A stretch of DNA of 64,000 nt, taken from assembly GCA_963978545.1 (NCBI GenBank), contig OZ021731.1:26426093-26490092 (forward strand), read 5' to 3'. The stretch is from Linyphia triangularis. Taxonomy: Eukaryota > Arthropoda > Arachnida > Araneae > Linyphiidae. The position numbers were made by a program, and so were the translations under genes. Of this stretch, positions 46,304 through 60,600 are shown in pieces. Under the pieces are notes generated by a model that had not been told where the DNA came from, searched no databases, and was given only the letters and a program-made list of their open reading frames with translations. How positions within the stretch are numbered: position 1 is the stretch's first letter; every line of letters begins with the position of its first letter.

Positions 46304-49300
46304 TTTTATAAATAAATACTGTAAATAGTGGCGGCAATAAGGAAGGTAAGGAGTCGTGGACATTTTGTAAAGTTTTATATGGTTATAAAGTAAAAAAAAA
46401 TATAAATAAGTAATAATAAATATATTTTATACTGTCATATTTGAGACCAATTTTTATGAGGCTCTGGAAATCACAGTTTCGATGCCTTTAGTTTCTACAT
46501 ATTATTCTTTCGATAATAATCGCATTTTCATTCTGACCTATATACATTGTGTAACGTTTTGCCAAATAAAATTTCAATTATTTTTTTTCCTTTTTCAAAT
46601 CTCTGAAATTTTTAGAAAAAAAAAGAGGATAAATTAAGTACGATTTCCAGAAGTATTTTATACTTTCTTATTTAAAATGCAACACATGTAGGCCTGTTAT
46701 AAATCCTGTATTTTCATTAGCAAAAATTCAAGTAAAAGTTTTTTTTTTTTTTTAACTAATCCTTAATGCAATGTTGTTTTTAAGACTTGTGATACAAAAT
46801 ATATGCTGTGTTTCTTATCACTATTTCTTAGTTTAGTATTGCTTCTACTGAACTCATACATTTTTTAAGTAAATGATCGGTTATCCGAACTCCGCAATAC
46901 CCGATGGCTTAGGATAATCGATGTTTAAATAAATGATCGATCTTTAAATAATCATGAATAAAAAATTGCATAAAATTATTTAAAAAAAAATTTAAAAAAA
47001 AAAAAAAAAATGTATTGCACATTTATGTAATACTTTCACGTTTGAAAACATTGTAATAAGGAATTTACTTTTTAATTACTGGGTTCTTTCAGATACATGT
47101 CAGGTCGCTTTAAAAACTCTATGATATTGGATTCATACAAGCGATACAGTTGGTACAACTGGCAATTTTTCAGTATAGATTTCCAACCATCTAAATTGCG
47201 CCATATTAACCTTACGCGTTGCTCGATGCAAATATATATAATTAACCCTCCCCCCCCCAAAAAAAAAAAATTCACTTATGATTCTTTGGTACACAACGCT
47301 CTGACAAACCACAAAACATAATTTTGACACAACACAAAACAAATACTGTCTCTTCCATACAACACCCTCTTAGTTTAATTGTACTATGACAGATCATTAG
47401 TTCGTTGCACAATGAAAGGGAAAAAACCCGCACATATTGAGCGATCTACAAGGAAGTCACGTCGTCAGCAGTCAATCCTTCCACTATAAATTCCAAAGTA
47501 CAATATCCCTTTCAACCCGTGGAGTGATTCTTCCAATTGCGAGAGACCCTTCTTCCTGCAAATGATGAATCGGGTCCTCATCATCCACAAGTCCCACTGG
47601 GAGTTCCCTCGACCAGTTTACAAAACAAGGCTAGTGGTGAGGAAAAGAAGACCATGCCGTAACTTCATGGTGAAGCAGAAGGTCTCCAAATTTAAAATTT
47701 TACTGCTGAGAAACTTTTATACTGACGTGCTAAGCACAGAAGTCGTATTTGAAACTGAACTCAAAATGATTAATTGTGGTTCAAAATTTAACAACTTCAT
47801 GAAGTTGGTGTTAACTTAATGGCGAACTTATTAAACTTTTTTTAATATTCCTGTGAAAGTATACGATCATTAAACCATCCTATCATGTAGAACAATTTAC
47901 GAAGATCCACCTGTAGGCAGATGTAAAGTATATGTGCTTAGCACGTCAGTGCACTAATTGATGTGCTGTACCAATGTAAACAGAATTGCCACAACGTGAA
48001 ATTTTTGATATCGCGCTTTCGCTTTTAAAAATACTTTGAAATTATGCTTGTTGTTATTGGACACAGAGTCATAATTCCTTTTTTTCTGCGTGCTTGCTAT
48101 CTTCATTAGTGTTACATGTAATTTGGTTATTTACATATTAGGAAAATTTTCTTCCAAATAAACGAAATAGTTCCCCCCCCCCCCTCTTTTTTTGGAAGTG
48201 GTAAAGGAAGTAATGATCGAGATCTGGTGTGGCAAACACTATGTCCTTGCTCTCGAAAGGCTATGTCTCGTTGAAGGCTATGATAATGAATGCAGTATCA
48301 AGTGTTACAAAGTAAATGTTGAGCGTGTAGTTAGAACTGGATGGCCAACTTTACATTCTCCGATCAATAAGACGTTGCATATTTCTAAAAGTACAAAATA
48401 ATATTCATATCATTTCCAAAAAAAACATGTTTCAATCGGTATATTAGTTATTAGTTATAGCACATTAATTTTTATTTAAAATCCGAAAAGTATTTTTTGC
48501 TCACCTTCTTCCATCACTATGGTAGAATGATGTTGCTGTAGATTATGCAAAAACCAAGCTAGCGTCTTGTTTCCAATTCCTTAAAATGCTAAACACTTAT
48601 ATAATCTTAATCCCCTTCCTACTCGTTCTATAATCGTATAGTTTCAATCCCCTTAAAAGTAATATAAGGTAATAAAAATGAAATTATTGCAATAAAAAGA
48701 AAAAACTTTCTTGCTGATCTCTGCGTTTTAATAGGTTCTAAAATGCGTTTTTTGACAAATGGTCTATAGCGTCAACCGTGGAATCACAAGTTTCTTTAAA
48801 AAAAAAAGGTGAGATTTTAGTTTTTAATTTAAATTAATCAAATTGAGGATGTGAGTTGAATGTCATTCAACATCGAATCTAAATATCGTTGTCATCAAAA
48901 TGGCATTCCAACATAAAGTAAGCAGATGAATACAAATTAATAAAAACAAAGCTAAACAAAAAAAAAGAGATTCTCTAAAAATACTGTAAAATATACCACT
49001 ACAACAAGAATTACCCTTTGACATTCACGAAGTACTTCTTGATCAAATGTTATGCGTTAAGGAAAGTATTCTAAGAGGCAGCGAATGGATCCATGGTTTA
49101 AAAAAAGGAGTTTAAACTGTTCACGAATCAATGTAAAGTACCAAAGATTCCATTGGTATTGAATGTCGAAAAAGATAGTTATTAAATTAAGTTATTGTTA
49201 AAAAAAATATTAATTAGTTATTTAATTAACTGGATAGTAAATTAAGTAGTGACTAATTATTTATTTAAATAATGAACACATTTTAATGACCTGAAATACG

Positions 49301-51330
49301 TCAAGCTTTTTAAAAGTAATGCTTAAACGAAATTGTAGTACGAGTCCATACAAAAACACTCTGCCCCATTCGACTTAATTCTATTAATGCGGTTTCCCTC
49401 TGAATATAAGTTATTAAAGCATATTCTAAAATTATAATTGCATAAAGATTTTAAATATTTGAACTTGCTCATCAACCGTTAACGTAGGGAAGACAGAGAG
49501 AGAGAGAGAGAGAGCAGACATTTTTGAGAATCTGCTCTTACACTTGCCAGCCTTGTTCCCTGTAGGACTCCAACCGAAGGTCGCATCCTGTCCTCGTCTA
49601 TATTGATCGGCAATTTGCAAAATGAATCCCTTATTCCCACCGGTGATCCAGCCGATGAAGTCAAACCGACTTCTGGGGAAGAGGTGGTAGCTGGGCGATT
49701 AGTGATTAGTGGCGATATTTTACCCCTTTTTTTAGTATTTTCTTTTACCCTGTCCGAAATGATGGAGGGTCCTTTCGCCAATGTGCTTTGTCATCTTGCC
49801 CGGCTTGTATAACAAATGACGGCTGGTTTTTGTAGGAAAACATTTAATTTCGTGTTGAAAGAGGAAGATATTAATGATGGATGGTGGAGGGCTTTTTATT
49901 TCGTTGTTAATTCTAGGCTACTAATTTCTTGGATGGGAACGCGGAGTAAGTTGGAAAGTCCGTAGAGGGATTAAAGTGTTTTAGGTCATTAGTGTATTTA
50001 ATTGTCTTTATTGAAATTAGGGTCGATTTCTTGCGATCAATTAACTATTAGTATTGATATAACGTTTCTCATCACAAGCCTGTTCATCCTCGAAAGAAGA
50101 CCTGATGAATAATTGTATTTGCTTCCCAATGAGGAACTTGCACAAGTGAGGAAAATGGATATTTTTGTACTTTCTAGTGTTATCCAACGAATATATTTGA
50201 GCGGTGCAATTATTTTTCATCTTTATGCTTTCAATTAATCAAAAGCCGAATTTGAAGTCAAAGCAAAAGTCACGTGACCAAAACCGCATAAAAACCGTAA
50301 AGTAGTTACGCATAGATACTGCCGACAATCCGAGGAGGAACCTGGTCTAAAACAGGTGTTAGACTGGTTCATCATCTACGCGTTGACGTCACACGCAAAA
50401 GTAGCTTTTCCCGCCAAATCGCAAAGTGAAAAACTAAATTTTTTTTTTTTTTTTTACTATCTATCAGAGCTTAAATTTTTGATAGAATGATACTGTTTTT
50501 CATGATTTTTTCTCTACTTTTATTTAAAAATAAAACCAAAAAACGTGAAAGTTCCCTCATTGTGTTTCATATTAGGAAAATTGTTACTTTCAGCATATCT
50601 ATCTATTTTACCGATCATTCAATGGATGGTCTTTTCCCTATTATGGATTCTTCGACACTTGCTTATTGTATGGGAACTTTGATACAGTTTTCAGAGGGAC
50701 TTGAGTGTATGGGAACAATAGTGGAATTAACTGTTTGTATTATAATAAGAAATTTCTTACCGGTTAATTGTTTATCAGTTATTCATATTCCTACTTTAAC
50801 AATTGAGTTTTGAAAGAAGACCGGATCAAAAATCTTATTCGCATTTGCAGGGTTATTATTCAAAATGAAGGAGCAGGTGTGGGTGACAAGAAATGAAGTA
50901 ACGATTCGATGTTTGTCGCTTAACAAATGGTGACCAAGTTGAATGCTCAACATAACTTTGAACTTTTCTCTATCCATTGATGTGTAGTATGGGGGCGTCA
51001 TCGAATGCCGTTCAGTGTAAATAAATATTTCAAATATGCTCCATTATTTTGAATAACCCTGTATATTTCTCGGTATATCATGTTGTCAAATGTTCACGAA
51101 TCCAGATATCTAATATTATCCACTAGATATTCAGCGGTGAAGCGTAAAATAAAAAGTTAGTAGATATCTGAAAGGAATGAATAGAATGTTTCGATAAGAA
51201 GTGAATACATACCATTCCTCGGATTAAAAAAACTGTTGTCGTACGCCATTCTACTGCTATCCATTTCCACTGCACAAATGTATATATATCTCCATTTTAC
51301 ATTTTATGTACATTTTATAACATTTTTAGC
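46091..51330. other. Gene-poor interval, several simple repeats
   Basis: (TTA)n lies at 46270-46305, C runs at 47244-47258 and 48172-48184, and (GA)n at 49495-49514. A less AT-rich patch at 49540-49810 is open on both strands but shows no family features. Frames at 47562-47819, 48192-48401 and 50487-50813 were read and not recognised. Confidence 0.35.
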
Positions 51331-51515
51331 TACTAGTTTCTGGGTAGACGAACAATGGTATTAATTTCGTGGACTGGAGTTACTAATTTTTGGTATAGGA
51401 ACATGGAACTACTAATTTCATGGATATATGAACATGCGGAGTTGTATATGTACATTGAGCTACTTATTTCTTGAAAGCAACATGGAGCAAATAATTTATT
51501 GGATAGAATCATGCA
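51331..51515. repeat. Degenerate ~28 bp minisatellite
   Basis: Variants of 'tactaatttcttggatagaacatgga' start near 51331, 51359, 51381, 51410, 51461 and 51488. A single related unit lies at 49918-49948, followed by the same downstream text ('agggat..cttgcgatca') that follows this array, so the two regions are old duplicates. Confidence 0.6.
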
Positions 51516-52837
51516 ATTGTTAAAGATTCCAAGTAGGGATAAATGTTTGATGTCATTGACTTATTTTATTACTATTGCAACTAGAGTCTGTATATCTCTT
51601 GCGATCAGGTGAAGTTCTAGGCTTTGTACATGAGTTAAGTCATCCAAAATTCTACCAAAACCTGAGTTAATTAACGATGTACGTACAAACCAATAATTTT
51701 ATAGTCACAGTTATGAGAATAAAACAAGCATTCATATCTTAGACCATCGCGATGTTGCCAATTTCTACATAAGAATGTCATTAAAAAAATAAAATACGAT
51801 TTCAAAAGCAGGAAGAAATTAAAAACAAATGCATTGACGCCAAATACAATTTTATCACCTCAATCGTTCTGGGACTATCCTAAAATTGGCAATAATGTCA
51901 AACTCCTGATGAACACCCCAGCAATTTCCTCGAAATCCGTTACACCAACAAATCCAAAAATCCGAAATTTCATTAGCTTCTGGCATCAACTACCACATTA
52001 ACAAAGTAACCGCCATTAGGCAATGTTCTAATCTAATTCAAGCGATGCTAAGTGAGGCGAACCAACCTTCGATAGAAACCTTCCCCCTTTCAATCGTCGC
52101 CATTTAAGGGATTAAGTGTTAATCCCGGGGAGGCTTTCGCAACTTATTTATCGCTTTCTCGACCTCGATGTGAGCAAATATTAATTGAACTCATAGGTAA
52201 GGCAGAAAGGAACCAAGAATTACTTAATTTAAATGTTTCAATGCTATCTTAGATTTTTGTAGCTGGGAACTATGTTTAATGCTTTATTTCCGCTCGAGCA
52301 TACTAGGCATTTGACCAAGAACCACTTTCTTTGGTGGACCACTTTTAATTGGCTGAAATTAGGCATTATTTATGTTTTTGGTAAAAAAAATTTCCTTTTT
52401 TTTATATATATTTTAGCTTAAACAACCCCAATCAATTGGGAACTTCGAAAATGTGATTTATCAAAAGGCTATTTTTTTGCTTCCCCCCTCTTCTTTCAGA
52501 TATCATTTTTAAAAAAATTTAAGACGATATTTGTGGTTGTTAAGATTTTCGTTTTTAAGAATCTCCTATAGAAGACCTTAAATGTGGCCAAGTTATAATA
52601 CTGTGCTCCAAATACACTACGAGTAAAAATTCAAAGAAGGTACAATCCCATGTATTTTCAATGGGAAATTTTGAACTTTGAATATAGTGGCTCAAATGCT
52701 ACCAAATTTTTTTTGGGGACCTGAAATATGTTTTATATTCATATTCTGTCAATTATAAATGAACTACAATGAGTATGACAATGTAAATTTGTTTACATAC
52801 TGCTGTCTATGTTTATAGAAAAAAAAAAACTTATGTT
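51516..52837. other. No gene recognised
   Basis: A less AT-rich patch at 52040-52150 holds short palindromic phrases but no frame or repeat boundary I can support. Confidence 0.35.
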
Positions 52838-53060
52838 TAATGGGCTTCGATAGCTTGAGTTTGAGTATCGAGCTCATAGCCGGAGGGTTGTGGGTTCTTG
52901 CCTCCGTCCTGCCAAAAATCGGTGTATACCTAATAAGGGCTGGTGCACATTAAATCTGAAGTGGCCTCAATGTCCTCTCGTTGGTGTGGTGGGGTTGGAG
53001 AGAGAGGCTTACACTAGAAGATTTCGATCTCGTATTCTTCTAGAAGTTCAAAATTACGAG
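52838..53060 (+). repeat. tRNA-derived SINE (SINE-2)
   Basis: The tRNA-like head starts near GGGCTTCGATAGCTTGAG. A B-box-like GGGTTGTGGGTTCTTGCCTC sits at 52885-52904, and the GGGCTGGTGCACATTAA body is shared with 37004-37120. The ends are not sharply defined. The plus-strand frame at 52890-53090 is a translation of this SINE. Confidence 0.6.
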
Positions 53061-56000
53061 ACGTATTTGGCTGTGTTAAGCACTTTATAAGTGGCAGAAA
53101 TAGACAGTCGGTAGTTCCAAAACAAACGAAACCTTATGTTTATTTAGGGTGCAGAATTTGGTTCATATTTTCCCTGGACTCTCCAAAGCGTGCATGAGGC
53201 CCATGGTTACGAGTAGGTAAAATATAACTATGTCATAGTCTACTTTTCGACGATACAATATTTAAATTGTTGAAGTTTCATAGATGAGATATTTAATATG
53301 TAGTATAGAAATCACCAACTTTATTTTTTGTTCTTGTTTTTGGGCTAACCACTTTGAATGAGTTAACAACATTGTTGCAATTGTGTCTAGATGGACTAGG
53401 TATGGATCTATTCCAAGGTAAGACATCCACTGAGATAGGTCCAAAATAAACCTTCAGGGAAAAAAAACCCTGCTGTTTGAGAAAAGTTTCGGAATCTTGT
53501 GGAATAAAAAAGAAAATGGTAAGTTTTTTCGATAATTACCTATGGTATTTAAAACTTCATTTGTACTCTAAAATGGACATGGTAAACAGATGTTCAGTGT
53601 GCCATATCTTTTAATTACATTTCCACATCATCCTTCCAGCTTCTCCCACTAATCCAACTGAAATGAAAACATTGTTAGCGAGAAGAAACTGTTTCTTCAA
53701 TAGTGACCCAAGGAACGATAGAATTTATACACAGGTGGATTTTTTCTTATAGTCGACTAGGATCTTTTTTAATCTACTGTACATAACTCTACTTATTAAT
53801 ATTGTGCCCACATAAATTTAGAGCCTTAATACACAATTAAGAAGGGCATAATGCAACACGCAATGCATATTCTACTTATTTTTCATGAAAATCCAGACTG
53901 GCATCCAAGAGTTGAAAGTATAGTCAAATTGAAAAGTACAGGCGTAAAGATACCATTAGTTTTTTAGGTTATTTTCCGTTAAACACTTGCCACGCTCTTT
54001 AATGTAGTTTGGCCCTTTTTGAAAGAAAATTCAATCACACACTGAAACCTGAAAACTATTTGCCAACTGAAAAGTTATTGCCCAGTGGCATGGCTATCGA
54101 AAAGTATAACGGAAGAGTAGCCTTTCTTAAATTCACAGACAAAGACTCCAGTTTTATTAATACGTATAGTGATGGTTATCTCCGGTGCCTTTTAGTAAAA
54201 CCAAATCCAAGCACTAACGATGAAGCCAGAATTCCATATCCATTGATATCATTATCCCTGGCTTCGAATCCATTGTGTTCCAGTCAATCTGCAGGTTTGA
54301 ATAAAATGTAATAATGGACTTTGATTAGTTCTTCGATGAATGGAGAAAGTATCTCATACCGGAAAGCTCCATAGGGGGCAGACACGCAAGTATTTGATGT
54401 CCCGACCAAGGATTTTACCCCCTACGGTGACATTAAAATTCCCTGACGTCGAAAATATTCCCCGCCGGCGAAGATTATTAGATTGATTTCTTGGGCAAGG
54501 TTTTCATAAGTTTGGGGTTGTAGTAAATTGGAGTTGATGTTCTTCACCGGGATGACTGAGAAAAACTTGATTTTGGAGTTGTTCAATTGACAGGATTTTG
54601 TTCTATTTTTATTTTTAGTATAAGTCAGATTTCAATATTTTTCAATAAATAGACGGTGGAGGAATTTTATTTTTCAATGTCTTTTAGTTTCAATCATGGG
54701 TCGCCAGGATTATGTACCGGGAGATTTAAATCACATAAATTGGGGTGTTAGTTTTAGTCAGTTAAGTTTTAAATCAGTTAAGTTTTTGTTCACACTTCAA
54801 TGTTTCGAAAATGATAATTGATTTTTAAATCCTTTATATTAAATCCGATTTGGTATGTTTGTCGAAGGCGGCGGAATCTACGAAAGCCTAATTAACCCCC
54901 TTGCCGTCATTCAATCGGGCTGAAACTTGACAGATAGGTTCGATGTCGATGACAATGCATTCTATCAAATTTTAAGGCAGTTACTGTCACTAAAACTTCG
55001 CTTTCATGTAACACAGATAAACCAACTTGTCGTCATCTAATCGCGTTAAAATACCATTGAACCGATCTTTGTTGAAACTCTTTCCTGTTGCCAAAATTTT
55101 TTTTTAATAGATAAATAATAAAATTATTTTAATCAGAATAAATAAATGATATTTGGATGTGAGAGCATAAATTCACGTTCATTTTTAATAAATAAATTTT
55201 GAAACGTAGTTTGCCGTACATTTTGTTGATAGAAATGTTTTTGATATTGGCTCTATGTTAATGAATAAAAAAAAAATTGACAATGCATATAAAGGATTTA
55301 TTAAAAACTCTGTTTTTATATGTTATATTATTTACTGATACTCTAAGTAATCGTTAGGCGTTAATTTTTCTGTTCAAATGGCTAGTTTAAAACCCATTTT
55401 ACATTTCCCCCCTTTTTTTTCTTTTATGAATTTTAATACTTTTTTCCACTATTTTTAAATTCCAAATGTCGAGGGGAAGGGGGGGGGGGTGTGCAACAAA
55501 TATACACCCTTGAACCTCTCAAACCGTGCCCATTATTTAATAATATCAATATTTGGTGTTTGCAATGGTTTTGCTATGGTGTCAAAATTCCAAACCTGCT
55601 TATAACACACACAATAGGTGTTTTATGATAAAATAACTAAAATATAGAAGCTAAATCGCTATAAATTGAAAATATGTTTATAAGCAATTCTTTGACTTAA
55701 CTGAAATTGATCGTTTAAAACCCATTGACGGTCATGCACGTATATATACTTCATAGGATCCCCAGTTTTTTCAGCAATACACAACATTTTCAAATTTATA
55801 AATAAAATTTAAAATAAAATATTTTTTAGATATTTTTATTAGAATGATAGTCTATAACCTATCCAAAACAAAATAAATTAAAAAATAATTAAAAAAAAAA
55901 AAAATATGTATTTGAAATATAATTTAAAACTTATTGCACGGAAAACAACTGGGGAATTTCGCCCATTCCCATGACCTTCAGTGGGTTAAAACATCTAAAT

Positions 56001-56480
56001 TACTTTACGAAAGTATAAACTGCCGTATTGAAAAATGTTTAGTACTTTTTATTAATTGCGAGGGATGCTAACGGTACTATGTACGAGTTAAATTATTTGA
56101 AAAATATTTAATTTTGTTCAGGATGTATGTTTATTTCGTATTGTACGAAATGTAAATCGTTATTGAAGGTTATATCGGCGTTGTTGGCTCAATATTGACA
56201 ACTTTTTCAATAATCGCGGGGATATTAAAATTAGTAAAATATTAAAAAGGGCAATATAATTAAACTTCGTTAACGCGAAGTCGATGGTGTCGCTGAAATT
56301 GTTCGCTTTAACCGAATTTCGTGCTTAAAGCAAAAAAAAAATTAACGCTAAGTTTTAAGAACTGATATTACTTTGCGTTAAACAGGATTTCATGTTAAGC
56401 GATTTCGCGTTAATGGGTTTTGACAGTATCATAACAGAGATATTTATTGTCTTTTCTGGGCTATAGGATAGGGCTAGGGA
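53061..56480. other. Gene-poor interval
   Basis: A decayed Tigger-like stretch ('ttaacgcgaa' phrases) lies at 56258-56430, and a G run at 55483-55494. The frame at 54009-54311 was read and not recognised. Text at 54890-55090 ('caatcgggctgaaacttg') resembles phrases in the foldback elements. Confidence 0.35.
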
Positions 56481-57612
56481 CAGTGGTGGCTCGTGCACTA
56501 CAGCCAGTACAGTCTGGCTGCACCTAAATTTTATTAGTTCAAAACTATTTTACAATTTTTTATAATGAAGATCCAATTTCTAAAGTCTAAAAAAAAAAAA
56601 AAAAAAAAATCCGATAAATAGCAAACTTATTGCCTTAATCTTCAATATCAACCCAAACTCATGATCTTCCTCCGAACACCAGCCGAGTGTCCCCGGAAAA
56701 GAGTTTCGGCAGCGATGTTGCCATGGTAACCGATAGAACCCAACAGATCCTTTCCCTAGACGTAATGTATTAGCATGTCTGCCAGTGAGAGCCTTTCCAA
56801 CTTCGGCTGACCTTGAGAATTCGGTGAACTGATTGGTCGAAAATTAGTGTGGGTAGGGGAAAGGGAGAACGAACCTAAAAATCCTTCAAACGGAATGTCA
56901 TTTTTAAACTTTTATGATAAAGTGCGCCGTATTGTTTAAGATTCCTTTTAGAAGATGGAAAGAAGATGATAAACACCAACTGCTTAAAGAAGACAGACAG
57001 ACATCAAAACTGTCCTCCATTCATAAAAAAAAGGGGATACGTCTCATCATGGTCGTAAGTTTTAGTTATCTTATTACGTGCTTTTCTCGTGTGTTTAATA
57101 ACAAAAAAAAAGTTTTTTTTAACCGCCATCACTCGAGCATTTAAAACACTTGAGATCTCAATCGAACGTTTCAAAAACTCTTAAAACTTTTAATCTATAA
57201 AAAGTGAAACTCAAATAGCTGGCGCATTAAGAAAAACTCTCAACTTTATGTAGTTGAATTTAACAAAATGGTAACTTTCTGAATAGACGCTCTATGCAGG
57301 TACTCATCAAAGCAATATTGTTTTTAAGTAAACAAGAGCTTAATGTTCTAGGCCAAAACGAGCGATAATGTTTTTGTTTTTTTTTAATTAAAACTATACG
57401 GAATGAATTGATACATTGTTTTTAATTTATAATGTTATGTTACAAACGTTATTATTTTGTACATATTGAATGGAAACTTCGATTTGAGTATTAAAGAATT
57501 TGCGCTCTTTAATGATTGAGGAAAGGGGTGTATGTAGTTAGGGGGAGGGGGGGGGGGAGGGAGTCGCATGCCTCCGGCTGCGCATTAACATTTTCGGCAA
57601 TGGGCTGCCACT
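56481..57612. mobile_element. hAT-like element carrying an RFX X-box palindrome
   Basis: The left end CAGTGGTGGCTCGTG and the inverted right end CAGTGGCAGCCC are flanked by an 8-base near-duplication (GCTAGGGA at 56473-56480 and ACTAGGGT at 57613-57620). It contains GTTGCCATGGTAAC at 56717-56730, a perfect palindrome-like RFX X-box. Much of the body aligns with 38643-39895. The plus-strand frame at 56914-57144 lies inside it and is not recognised. Confidence 0.6.
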
Positions 57613-60600
57613 GACTAGGGTAAAAATATTTTGCAATTAAATAAGTAGTCATATGGTCGACCTAAATACAAAAACCTATTCCCGTCTTAAATTGTAATAA
57701 AATTCTTGTAGAGAATAACGAAATTGAAGAGTGTAAGGATTAATAAGCTGAATGGGTACCTCAGAAGCACAACAACGCTGGCCAATATCGCTCAATATTG
57801 CCTAATTCCTACTTGGAACGTTGTTCTAGATATGGGTCAATCACGGCCAATGCTGAATAAAATATGCTGGAAGTTTTGAAATGTGAATGGCCAGTTTTTT
57901 AAATTGAAATGGGTATTTTTTATAAGAAGGGAAGGAGGGAGAACAATATGTTTTGTGATGTTTTTGGTATGTTTATTTAATAAAAATCGTGTATTTTGAA
58001 ACGATGCTCGATTTTAGGCCAGAGTTGGTCATAATTCTAGAACCATTCTTTTAGAAGTTGGCCAATGCGGGTGTGCTAATTTGGTACGTATTCCCTTACT
58101 TTCAAAATTTGTATCAAGAAGCGTATCATTAGCTATACTAAATACAAATATAGACAATGAAGTTGTGGTAGGAGTAAGGGCCAAGAGATACACATTCACA
58201 AAATATATATTAAAATTTACTCAAAGCAATATTTTAGAGGAAATGTCAGTCTATCCTTGCATCATAGTCCTAAATAACCATTACCAGTGACTGGAATACC
58301 AGTCGATGAGTTGTTAGAAAGAACACTGCCACGCGTTGTTCAGAATGTAAACTTTGAATTTTCTCAGTGAATCACTGCTGGATTGTTCCCGTGCCAGCAA
58401 AAAGAAGCAGTATGTATGTAGTGAGCAGTAATTACGACGCATGTCAGTGATAATTGGAACACAGGTGATTTAATTATGGGAATTGACCCGCTAACAAATA
58501 GAAAATGTTTGATACACTATGTTTCATATACTGGAGCTGCCAGCTACAGACGAACACTTGACAAACTGGATACTTCAGTAATTAGAATGACAACCCGGTG
58601 CTGGTCACTGGTATCTAATGATTGGAACTCTCAACTGGCACACCGACTGGTAATATGTAAATCAACTTTAATCCTTCATTATTTTGGCCATAGTGCTTGA
58701 TATAGCATTGTTTTTTATCTTTAAAACATTTAAATTTCTATATTTCTACCAGGTATGACAAAAGTAATAAAAGATAATTAAAAAATAACTGGCAAAATAA
58801 CTAGTGGTTTTTTTATTATTAATTTTTTTTCCCATTTTATACGATACCTTTTAAAAACCGTTTCAGTCTACTTAAAAACAACAATTATTTTACCTTGAAA
58901 TTTTAATCATCTTTAATTACTGCTGCTAGATGTGGAATAGATATTTATATCTTATAAAACGGTAATTTTGGCAAATATTGTGGCCGAACAAATTAAGCAT
59001 TTTGTCTAAGGCCTGTTGCTTACCATAATTCTCTATTCACGTATCACATGTTGAAAGCCATACAGTTAAATCACATAGTTAAATCACATCACGAAAGGAT
59101 CGACAAAAAGACAAACTTAACTTAAAGCACAAGCAGGACATCTTTTCTCACATCCAAAACTTGGAATCAAACCTTATCCAAAATCAAAATCTCATTTCTA
59201 TCTCACTCCTAAATACCTTCTCTCAGCTTTGGAAAAAAATTACCAAGTCGAAAATTCATAAAAGTCTCTCTGATCAACTTGCAGACTCAATCCATTTGCA
59301 TCCTCCGCATACTGTGTACGTTGCTTGTTCCCTCACCACACTGGGTGTTAATATCCTCTACCAGTTCGGTTTCTGTTATTATTTTTTTTTGTACATCTCC
59401 CTCTCTACCCTTTCACGACTCGAGTCGGGTAATTTCATATTCAGATCAATAAACCGAACTGTTGGGTGGCAAGTCATTTGAATACATTAAACGAGGACAA
59501 TTTTTTTTTTTTGCTTTACATTGTGTCTTTAGGAAATGAAGGAAAACCTGTCGGAGACGGTTGTTTTTGCTTTAAAAAAAAAGTCTTACAGAAAAGTTAC
59601 ATTGCTTAGGCAGATATCTTAAGATATTATTTTAATTAAATGGAGTGTTTGTACGATTATGAAAAATGGCTGACGTCCAAGGAACTCTTGCTGGTCAACC
59701 GTATACTTTGAAATAAAGAATTTTTATAAAGAGTTCCCGTACTCAAACTTAGCAGTCTCGTTTTTAGAGTATGTCTTCTAGACTCATAATTTGAAGTGAA
59801 AGAAATTCACATACACCTTTTTTCGAAAATTTTAAGCTATCTTCCCTTTATGTACATTACGTCTGCCAAAAGTTGTTTAAGTGTTCATTATTTATTTAAA
59901 TAATTATGCATTATTTTTATAATTTGATATTTAATAGATTGTTTTAATAGTTTTTTTTATTTAGTGGATTATTTTTGATTGTTTATTATATAAAATTAAT
60001 TAAAATGATTTTTTTTTCATATATTTGCAAAACTTGTCCAAACTTGTTTATTATTTTTTAATTAATATAAATAATAAAAAATGGAAGCAGTATCATGATT
60101 AGTAGTTTTTATTTTACTATTAAAAACTATCACATTGATTTTTAATTTAAAATGAGAAGTCTTAGTATTAAAACTTTTCATTTGAAATAAAAAAATGAAT
60201 ATACACATTTTTTAAAACATTACACAATTTTAATTTGATGTGGCATATAGAGATGAGTTCCAATGGCATTTAGACATTTTACTAGTTAATGTGAGTTTAT
60301 TTTACTAGGCAAATGTAAGGAGAGATAATTAAGAGACTAATATTAAGTATTTCGATACACCTATTTGCACAAGCATTTTTTTTTTTTTTTAAGTTTGAAA
60401 AAGCCTCTTTGCAAAGAATAATTTGAGTTAGGATTAATTGCACTGAAAAATATTTAATGAGTAAATTTATATCCTGATAAACTCATTAGCAAAAGAAACA
60501 CATTTAACAAAACCCGAGACTGGAGATTATTAAATAAACCGAGAATAATTATGAGTGTGCGGGCATTGTTCTAAAATCAAATGGATATCTGTTCAATGAA

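Noticed and set aside
54009..54311. Frame of 100 residues with balanced composition
   Set aside because: Read for domains and signal peptide; no family resemblance, splice support or conservation evidence is available from the sequence alone.
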